Assembly: GCA_048058975.1 (NCBI GenBank)
Contig: JBLLNP010000002.1
Location: 194,177 to 258,176, forward strand
Source: RHLJ01 sp048058975
GTDB lineage: Bacteria; Bacteroidota; Rhodothermia; Balneolales; Balneolaceae
Direction of reading: 5' to 3'
Length of the DNA stretch: 64,000 nucleotides
Under the pieces are notes generated by a model that saw nothing but the letters and a program-made list of their open reading frames with translations, was not told the DNA's origin and did no database searches. Below are positions 57,809 through 64,000 of the stretch, in pieces. Position numbers and translations under genes: made by a program. The first letter of the stretch is position 1; each line of letters opens with the position of its first letter.

Positions 57809-58671
57809 TGGCAAAGAATAGATTAAGTGAAGAAGAGAAAAGTGTATTGGAACAGTTTATGATTCCTTTTTTTCATGCGGAAAAGAGACACCCGTTGTTT
57901 CCAGGAAGAAATAATATTGATGTTGAAGCCGGACTTTTGGGAATTACGCGGGATGAGCTTGAGACATTTCGAAAGAATCTTGATGAGAACGCTAAACAAG
58001 GCGCACTTGAGCTACTAAAAGAAGATGAGATTATCGACCTTATGGATAAGCTTCCTTTTGATGGAGAAGAAACAATTGTAGCACTGGGGGATTCTTCAAC
58101 CGAAGACGCACAAGGCTGGTTTACGATTTTGAAATATGTGTTAGAAATCACTTTTGAGAATGCTGATTTTACTTTTATTAATTCAGGAGTGGCTTATAAT
58201 ACTACTACCGATGCTTTGAAAAGGCTAGACCGGGATGTACTACTCCATGAACCCGACTGGGTGTTTGTTTCACTGGGTACATTTGACATCCAACGCTTGA
58301 ACATTGCACCCCAGAGAACATTGATTCCACTCTCAGAAACCTGGGAGAACCTGAATACCATTCACGAAATACTTGAAGAACAGGTGGAAAATCCGACTCT
58401 TTGGATCACTCCAACGCCTGTTATTTCAGAATTATTAGCTTCAAATCCTATTTATGAATTTACCATTGAACGGGAGGATCTTGAGCAAGTACAGCAACTG
58501 GTATCAGGTAAAACCGGGGGAATAGTAGATCCTAAGTGTATACGCATGGGAGAAGATGAACCAAAAGCCTGGAATTATCTTACAGACGGACTTCACCCTT
58601 CATTAAGTGGGCATATTAATACAGTTCGGGAAGTCTTGAGGACTCTGGCTGAGATTCAGGCTAAAAGTTAA
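57808..58671 (+). CDS. SGNH/GDSL-family hydrolase
   Basis: The 287-residue protein has no signal peptide and is predicted cytoplasmic. Block I is ALGDSS with the nucleophile in GDS (94-96). Block III is represented by SLGTFD, where GxND is usual. Block V is DGLHPS (about 260-265), giving the Asp-His pair. An N-terminal region of about 85 residues, helical and charged, precedes the hydrolase fold. Family members are esterases, lipases or thioesterases. In an operon with an acyl-CoA dehydrogenase and a deacylase, thioesterase or acyl-ester cleavage is conceivable. Its start overlaps the sirtuin stop by one base. Its 3' end overlaps the convergent neighbour by 11 bp. Confidence 0.85.
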   Translation: MAKNRLSEEEKSVLEQFMIPFFHAEKRHPLFPGRNNIDVEAGLLGITRDELETFRKNLDENAKQGALELLKEDEIIDLMDKLPFDGEETIVALGDSSTEDAQGWFTILKYVLEITFENADFTFINSGVAYNTTTDALKRLDRDVLLHEPDWVFVSLGTFDIQRLNIAPQRTLIPLSETWENLNTIHEILEEQVENPTLWITPTPVISELLASNPIYEFTIEREDLEQVQQLVSGKTGGIVDPKCIRMGEDEPKAWNYLTDGLHPSLSGHINTVREVLRTLAEIQAKS

Positions 58672-59329
58672 CCCGAAGATTCAGGAATTCAACAGCAGGG
58701 TTGACTGAGTGGTTAAAGCTATTATTATCAAGTTGAATGGAACTGAATAATGTTGGATTGATTAGTCCTACTGAAGTTCCATTTTCGAAGCCCAATCCTA
58801 AGACCCCACTTGCGTTAGTATTTGGTTGATAAGTACCTGCTATGGAGGCGGTAGTTCTCTTGGCTAAAAAGAAGGTGTCAAATACCCCGAACCCAAAACC
58901 GATAAAGCCACCAATTCCGGCTCCATATTGTAAACCCTCAATAAGAGGTTCATTCGCAACCAACATAATGGAAGTAACAATTACAGCTCCGGCAGCTGCA
59001 CCATAAAAAGTATCAAGCAATACTATAATGGAGCTATTGCTCCCATCATTGAATAGTCCAGAAACAAGAACTTCCTTACCTCCACCTTGTACAATATCAA
59101 AAGCTCCCATTCCGATTCCATAGAGAGTTCCAAGTCCTAAACCAACTTGTAACGGATAAAAATCGCTGCTATTCGATACAGCCATGCTAGCACCACCAAG
59201 AAGTACCCCATTCATGGCTCCATTAAGGGTATTCCCTGCAAGTAATTCTACAGTTTGTGCTTTTAGATTGGAGGGAGAAAATGTAAAAACGGTGAGCAAG
59301 AATAATAAGCTAAGTAAAATATTCTTCAT
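58661..59329 (-). CDS. Secreted glycine-rich protein of unknown function
   Basis: ATG 59329 (MKNILLSLLFLLTVFTF) is chosen because it starts a clean signal peptide with cleavage after KAQ. Upstream residues in the same frame look non-coding. The mature part (about 195 residues) has several glycine- and alanine-rich hydrophobic stretches (GAMNGVLLGGASMAV, VGLGLGTLYGIGMGAF, YGAGIGGFIGFGFGVF) that could be membrane-embedded. The end is N-L-R-V-N-F, like outer-membrane proteins closing in an aromatic residue. I do not recognise the family. It may be an outer-membrane or periplasmic protein. Confidence 0.7.
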   Translation of the reverse strand: MKNILLSLLFLLTVFTFSPSNLKAQTVELLAGNTLNGAMNGVLLGGASMAVSNSSDFYPLQVGLGLGTLYGIGMGAFDIVQGGGKEVLVSGLFNDGSNSSIIVLLDTFYGAAAGAVIVTSIMLVANEPLIEGLQYGAGIGGFIGFGFGVFDTFFLAKRTTASIAGTYQPNTNASGVLGLGFENGTSVGLINPTLFSSIQLDNNSFNHSVNPAVEFLNLRVNF

Positions 59330-59390
59330 CGTATGAGTAAGTGGTTCTGGTTTGAACAAAGTTAACAAAATTGATTGGCTTTACCACGGG

Positions 59391-60083
59391 CTAACCGGGA
59401 TTATTTAAAGCAACCGGAATTATCTTTCCATTGATGAAAGAATGAGCTTTTAAGCTGAAGTCAGCAATAAAACTTCCCATTTCTTCAGGTTTTGTTGGAG
59501 CCTCATACCCAGGAAAGGCTTCATTAAGCATTTCGGTTTGAACAGCACCCAGACACAAACAATTTACGGCTATTTTATCACTTGCAAATTCGGTACTTAA
59601 GCATTCAGTAAGAATAGAAAGAGCGCCCTTAGAAGCACTGTAAGCTGCTAAACCAGGAAATTTCGAACTACCCTGAAACCCACCCATGCTGCTAATATTA
59701 ACGATATGACTTCCGGAAGAAAAACGATTCTTCAAAGCTTTAATCAATCGCACAGGAGCAAGCAAATTCACATCCAACTGAAACATCCAGTCACTAATAT
59801 CAGATTCCATAAAAGGCTTATTGATCAATGCTCCGGCATTATTCACAAGCACATCGATTTCTAAATTTTCGGTTAACTTGGTAAGAAAAGCTTCTACTTC
59901 ACTTTGTGACGTAAGATCAATGGAAACAGGAATTATTTCTCCCGAATAGGCTTCTTTTTTTAGATCATTTAAATGCTCGGACGATCTTGCAAGAGCATAT
60001 ACCTTGTGCTCCTTTTTTGCAAAATGTAGGGCTGTAGCGTAACCAATTCCTTTACTGGCACCAGTGATGATGATGTTTTTCAT
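59391..60083 (-). CDS. Short-chain dehydrogenase/reductase (SDR)
   Basis: The 230-residue classical SDR has TGASKGIG (7-14) for cofactor binding and NNAG (81-84). The catalytic serine is in NISSMGG (about 129-135), and Tyr148 and Lys152 lie in YSASK. Arg33 in LARSS, just after the second strand, suggests NADP(H). The length is slightly below the usual 240-260. The substrate is unknown. It starts at ATG 60083, divergent from hisC, and lies 61 bp from the convergent-side secreted protein gene. Confidence 0.9.
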   Translation of the reverse strand: MKNIIITGASKGIGYATALHFAKKEHKVYALARSSEHLNDLKKEAYSGEIIPVSIDLTSQSEVEAFLTKLTENLEIDVLVNNAGALINKPFMESDISDWMFQLDVNLLAPVRLIKALKNRFSSGSHIVNISSMGGFQGSSKFPGLAAYSASKGALSILTECLSTEFASDKIAVNCLCLGAVQTEMLNEAFPGYEAPTKPEEMGSFIADFSLKAHSFINGKIIPVALNNPG

Positions 60084-60192
60084 GCCAACAAAATAAAGAA
60101 TGAATAGACGATGTAAAACTATAAAGGCTGGAACTTTTGAGATTATAAAAAGCGCTTTATTAGTTGTAATTTTAGATCAAAAAAGACTTGAA

Positions 60193-61308
60193 ATGAATTC
60201 ACCTACTTCCAAACCCATTGTGCCAGCCAACATCGAACAATTAAAACCTTATGTGGCCGGAAAGACAATTGCCGAAGTAGTGGAAGCTTATCACCCCGAA
60301 CAAATCTCAAAGCTCGCTTCCAATGAAAACCGACTGGGTCACAGTAAAACAGTAGAAAAGGCGGTGGAAGAAGCTATTAAAGTTATTCATGATTACCCTG
60401 ATCCGATTTCAAAGAAACTCAGGAGTGCTATTTCTGAACGGCTTGGAGTACAGCCGGAAAATATAATTGTCGGATCAGGTTCGGAAAGTTTACTGGGGAT
60501 TCTCTGCAAGACTTTTTTCCTGAATAAGCAGAACATCATTACTGCTGATGTGACTTTCATAGGGATTTATGTTCAGGCTCAGATAAGAGGGGTAAAGATC
60601 AAAAAAATACCCGTTACCAAAGACTATAGATTTGATGTAAAGGCAATGGTTAATGCCATTGATGAAGATACCAGGATGTTGTACATCGCTAACCCTAATA
60701 ATCCTACAGGTACATACATCACTAAAGATGAGTTCGAGTGGCTAATGGCTAATGTACCCGAAGATGTGCTCGTAATTATGGATGAAGCTTACTATGAATT
60801 CGCTCATCATGTAGATGACTATCCTGATGTTTTGAGCTATGATTTTAAAAATGTGATTACACTCAGAACTTTTTCGAAGGGGTATGGATTAGCGGGATTC
60901 AGAGTAGGATATGGAATTGCCGATAAGACTCTGATCGATTATATGCTAAAAACAAAACTCGCTTTCGAACCTGGAGGGTTAGGTCAGGCAGCAGCATTGG
61001 CTGCTTATAAAGATGGAGAATTTTTAGAACAGAGCCGAGAAGTTGTTCAGAAAGGAAAGCAAGAGTTATATCTTTTTTTTGATGAGCAAAAAGTGAGGTA
61101 TATACCATCCATTGCTAATTTTGTAATGATGGTTTTTGATAGCGATGAAGAAGCAATTTCATTCACCCAGAAGATGCTGGAGGAAGGAGTTATTCTGAGA
61201 AGAATAAACGCGTTTGGTCTACCGAATTGTGTTAGGGTTACTATTGGGCTACCAAAAGAGATTGAGCATTTTAAGAGAGCATTTCTTAAAGTATTAAGTA
61301 AAGATTAA
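60193..61308 (+). CDS. hisC: Histidinol-phosphate aminotransferase
   Basis: The 371-residue class I/II PLP aminotransferase has SKLASNENRLG near residue 42 and YPDP near 69. NPNNPTGTYI follows, then the Asp/Tyr pair in MDEAYYEF, the PLP-binding Lys229 in TFSKGYGLAG and FRVGYGIAD. ATG 60193 (MNSPTSKPIVP) is preferred. The open frame extends 93 bases upstream, but that part is unlike the family. No other his gene is nearby, so it may also act on aromatic or phenylalanine precursors, as some stand-alone HisC enzymes do. A 223-bp gap follows, with no gene recognised. Confidence 0.9.
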   Translation: MNSPTSKPIVPANIEQLKPYVAGKTIAEVVEAYHPEQISKLASNENRLGHSKTVEKAVEEAIKVIHDYPDPISKKLRSAISERLGVQPENIIVGSGSESLLGILCKTFFLNKQNIITADVTFIGIYVQAQIRGVKIKKIPVTKDYRFDVKAMVNAIDEDTRMLYIANPNNPTGTYITKDEFEWLMANVPEDVLVIMDEAYYEFAHHVDDYPDVLSYDFKNVITLRTFSKGYGLAGFRVGYGIADKTLIDYMLKTKLAFEPGGLGQAAALAAYKDGEFLEQSREVVQKGKQELYLFFDEQKVRYIPSIANFVMMVFDSDEEAISFTQKMLEEGVILRRINAFGLPNCVRVTIGLPKEIEHFKRAFLKVLSKD

Positions 61309-61531
61309 ATAGCGGTTTCCCGCACAGAACTCTAATTTATTAATAGGTTAAACCTTAAAACTGAAGTAGCAGAACTATATTTCTGTGCGTACAAAAAAGC
61401 GAATTGAACAAGCAGAGAGAGGTAGGGTTCAAAAAGTACACCTACTTCCCAAATGTTACATGAATCTTTTCTAATCTGTGCCAATGGTGATTACTTAGAA
61501 CATCTGATAACTTCCTGAAAAGGAATACGTT

Positions 61532-63358
61532 TTGAAACTGGGTAATAAAATCATTGTTAGTTTTGTATGCATAAGCATACTTATTGCTACTGTAGGTATA
61601 GTCTCGCAGTGGTACTCAAACTCTGTCCAAAATCAGCTTGTTACGAATAATATTGAGACCACCAAACTTGTAGAAATTACCGCGGGACTTGAAAGAGGGT
61701 TATATCAAACACTCATCTATCTCACTTCTATTAAGGAAGCTGATACAGATTTTGACGGACAAACAACCATCGATGAACCAACTATTTCTCTGCTAACACG
61801 GCAGTTCCACGATCAGCTTAAACAGATTGATAATTCTATTGAGAGTATAAGAGCGTTTATTTTAGAGAAAGATATCTCCGACGAAATGGAAACAATGGAG
61901 AATCTTCAGAGGCTTGAGGAACGTGTAAAGCTTTATTCAAGTTTGGCTACAAACTGGCTGGATTTAGAAAAGGAAGATAGTATTCAGGCAGATATCCTGT
62001 TTAACACATCTATTAATCCTCACTTCAGAAACAGGTTAATTCCTGTAATTTCACATCTAAGAGAACATGTGATTGAAAAGCAGGCTGCTCAAAATCTTGC
62101 CCTCAACGAAAAACTTGAGCAAGCCACCTACGGGATCGCTCTCGTATCTATCGTTTGTGTGATTTTATCTATTCTGATAGCACTCTATGTATATCGTTCG
62201 ATCGCAAATCCTTTGAAAAAGCTTAATGAAAGTGCGAAGAAATTCGGCGATGGAGACCTCGAAGAACGAACAGAAGTGTCAAATAAAGATGAAATAGGTG
62301 AGTTGGCTGCCTCATTTAATGAAATGGCCTCTAATCTCAAAAAGCGAACCATAGCCAGGGATTACCTGGACAGCATTATTGAATCAATTCAGGAAACGTT
62401 AATAGTTACTGATGACGTGGGAAACATTGTTGGCATTAACAAAGCCGGTCTTGAAATGCTGCATTATTCAAAAGATGAAATTATGGGCAAACCAGTAAGA
62501 GATTTCTACGACTTTAATTCAATGGGTGGGATTTATGAGAAGAAAAGTAAAAATGGAAATATTTTTGAATTCAGTCTTTTAACCAAAAGAAGAAGAAGTA
62601 TTCCGGTCTTATTTTCTGAAGCAGAACTGATCAATGTAAATGGCACGAAAGTGGGGAGTGTATGCGTAGCTACTGATATAAGTGAACGTAAAAAAGCCGA
62701 TGAGAAGCTCAAGAAATCATTAAAAGAAAAAGAAGTTTTGTTGTCTGAGATTCATCATAGGGTGAAAAACAACCTCGCTGTGATTTCTGGTATCCTTCAA
62801 CTTCAAGCCTATGAGACTAAAAACAAAGAAGTGGACAAGGCTCTGAAAGAAAGTCAGACGAGGATTCAATCAATCTCATTGGTTCATGAAATGCTATACC
62901 AAAGCGATACTCTGGCTTTTATTGATTACAGAACGTATGTGAATGATTTAATGCAGGCGATTAGCAGTATGCATTTGAACGATAGCAAGGAAATCAGTTT
63001 TAAAACAGATATTGATTCTGTTTCTCTGGGGATTAATCAGGCGATTCCATGTTCTTTGCTTCTTAATGAAATAATTGTGAACTGTTATAAACATGCTTTT
63101 AATGTTTCCGAAAAAGGAGAGATCAGTGTTTTTATGAAGGAAACAGAAGGAGAGATTCAGATGATTGTAGAGGATAACGGTGTAGGTGTAGAAGAAAATG
63201 AAATGAAGAAATCTGGTTCGTTGGGATCTACTCTTATCGAGACGCTTACTTCCCAGCTTAAGGGCTCTTATTCTATTGGGAAACGCGACTCAGGAAGTGG
63301 TACAAAGGTGAAAGTTACCTTTAAAAAGGATTCGGAACAGTTAAGCACTGCCATTTAG
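61532..63358 (+). CDS. HisKA_2-type sensor histidine kinase with HAMP and PAS
   Basis: TTG 61532 starts the protein (608 aa), with AAGGA 7-8 bases upstream. TM1 is at about 7-28, then a helical extracytoplasmic region (about 29-190) and TM2 (about 198-218). HAMP follows (about 219-270, SIANPLKKLNESAKKFGDGD), then PAS (about 275-385) and the HisKA_2 box SEIHHRVKNNLAVISGIL (about 408-425). The ATP-binding domain has NEIIVNCYKHAF, EDNGVGV and GSLGSTLIETL. HisKA_2/HWE-like kinases often act with atypical regulators. None is adjacent. The 3' end overlaps the convergent AlkD-like gene by 18 bp. Confidence 0.9.
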   Translation: MKLGNKIIVSFVCISILIATVGIVSQWYSNSVQNQLVTNNIETTKLVEITAGLERGLYQTLIYLTSIKEADTDFDGQTTIDEPTISLLTRQFHDQLKQIDNSIESIRAFILEKDISDEMETMENLQRLEERVKLYSSLATNWLDLEKEDSIQADILFNTSINPHFRNRLIPVISHLREHVIEKQAAQNLALNEKLEQATYGIALVSIVCVILSILIALYVYRSIANPLKKLNESAKKFGDGDLEERTEVSNKDEIGELAASFNEMASNLKKRTIARDYLDSIIESIQETLIVTDDVGNIVGINKAGLEMLHYSKDEIMGKPVRDFYDFNSMGGIYEKKSKNGNIFEFSLLTKRRRSIPVLFSEAELINVNGTKVGSVCVATDISERKKADEKLKKSLKEKEVLLSEIHHRVKNNLAVISGILQLQAYETKNKEVDKALKESQTRIQSISLVHEMLYQSDTLAFIDYRTYVNDLMQAISSMHLNDSKEISFKTDIDSVSLGINQAIPCSLLLNEIIVNCYKHAFNVSEKGEISVFMKETEGEIQMIVEDNGVGVEENEMKKSGSLGSTLIETLTSQLKGSYSIGKRDSGSGTKVKVTFKKDSEQLSTAI

Positions 63359-64000
63359 GTATCGTTTTCTCTTTGCATCATCGAATTTTTCAATAGCATA
63401 GCGAAGCATGGTACGAGGCATTTTTTGGTACCGTTTGTTTTCGAGTAAAAATTCTTCTTCAGCAACTTCGTCTTGTCCACCAACTTCTCTTAACATCCAG
63501 CCCACAGCTTTATGAATCAGGTCATGAGTATCTCGTAAGAGGATTTTAGATATCTCAAATGCGTCTTTAAAATCGTTCTTTTTTATGAAATGATAACAGG
63601 TAATAATAGCAATTCTTCTTTCCCACAAATTTTCTGATCGGGCTAACTCATAAAGAAGATCACGGTCTTTATTCTCTAAGAAACGACCTAGAATAAAACG
63701 GCAGGAGCTATCTACAATATCCCAATTATTTACGTATTCGATATTCTTCAGATAAAAATCAGCGACCTCATCTACTTCATTCTGATCTCTTTTTTCAATT
63801 CGATAAACTAACAGCATTACGGCGGTAAGTCTGCTTTCGTGATAATCGCTTCTAAACAGCTTTTCAACTTCCACAAGAGGCATATCTTTGAACTTCTTAG
63901 CTACTTTTCTCTGATCGGGAACCGTAATTCCCAGAAACTTATCCCCCTCACCATACTCTCCAGGATTATTTTTGAAGAACCGCGCTGAATGAGCCGCTTT
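63341..64000 (-). CDS. AlkD-like DNA alkylation repair protein (5' end outside window)
   Basis: The frame is open from the right edge to the stop at 63341, giving 219 visible residues. The visible start FFKNNPGEYGEGDKFLGI and VPDQRKVAKKF is a hallmark of the AlkD/HEAT-like repeat glycosylase family, followed by helical pairs (YHESRLTAVMLL, NNWDIVDSSCRFILG, LWERRIAIITCY, THDLIHKAVGWMLREVG). DIVD and WERR match the DNA-binding surface motifs of the family. The enzyme excises bulky or positively charged alkylated bases. Only the first few residues should be missing. Confidence 0.9.
   Translation of the reverse strand, partial: KAAHSARFFKNNPGEYGEGDKFLGITVPDQRKVAKKFKDMPLVEVEKLFRSDYHESRLTAVMLLVYRIEKRDQNEVDEVADFYLKNIEYVNNWDIVDSSCRFILGRFLENKDRDLLYELARSENLWERRIAIITCYHFIKKNDFKDAFEISKILLRDTHDLIHKAVGWMLREVGGQDEVAEEEFLLENKRYQKMPRTMLRYAIEKFDDAKRKRYLNGSA

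Noticed and set aside
60100..60192. 31-residue N-terminal extension of HisC
   Set aside because: It is unlike the family N-terminus and overlaps the divergent promoter region of the SDR gene; ATG 60193 gives the usual length.
61309..61531. Small gene between hisC and the sensor kinase
   Set aside because: Only short frames without a convincing start signal are present in these 223 bp.

Overview
The window comes from a member of the Bacteroidota/Rhodothermota/Balneolota group, most likely Balneolota. The evidence is the 16S rRNA sequence, the order 16S-tRNA-Ile-tRNA-Ala-23S-5S, a TTG/TAnnTTTG-type promoter before the rRNA operon, and protein families typical of that group (arrays of ~800-residue MacB-like permeases, zinc-less sirtuin, type 2 PyrF). 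The lineage call is from reading, not from a database search.

Layout. 1-3217 (-): C-terminally truncated TolB-propeller/amidohydrolase. 3430-4705 (+): pyrF and rnhA, overlapping, followed by a head-to-head pair of palindromes. 4825-37418 (-): a 32-kb export/envelope cluster with one HlyD-type adaptor, two ABC ATPases and twelve ~800-residue FtsX/MacB-type permeases, one of which is broken by a single frameshift. 37705-40464 (+): divergent NtrC-family response regulator and NtrB-like histidine kinase. 40596-49934: SpoIIE-type phosphatase, hflK-hflC, hybrid histidine kinase, TetR regulator with an AarF/UbiB-like kinase, and a queuosine-precursor (YhhQ/VUT) transporter. 50022-55542: complete rRNA operon with promoter, processing stems and terminator. 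55618-58671 (+): overlapping acyl-CoA dehydrogenase, sirtuin and SGNH hydrolase genes. 58661-64000: secreted unknown protein, SDR, hisC, HisKA_2 sensor kinase and a truncated AlkD-like protein.

How the parts fit. The most notable result is regulatory. Four places in the permease cluster carry the same arrangement: two 16-bp dyads of the type TGTACG-N4-yrwACA separated by exactly 5 bp, then exactly 55 positions from the dyad pair to the GG of a sigma-54-like -24/-12 promoter (TGG-N11-TTG). They stand before the adaptor gene (37418), and before the permease genes starting at 30287, 25148 and 15292. The last three each follow a strong hairpin that ends the preceding gene set. This divides the cluster into four operons: adaptor-ATPase-permease-permease; permease x2; permease x4; permease x4-ATPase. 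The adjacent NtrC-family regulator has a sigma-54 AAA+ domain and a Fis-type DNA-binding domain and is the obvious candidate to bind all four. A weaker sigma-54-like promoter faces the regulator gene itself. I infer an inducible, two-component-controlled regulon in which a large set of alternative permeases shares few ATPases and one adaptor. The signal and substrates cannot be told from sequence, and no outer-membrane TolC-type channel lies in the window.
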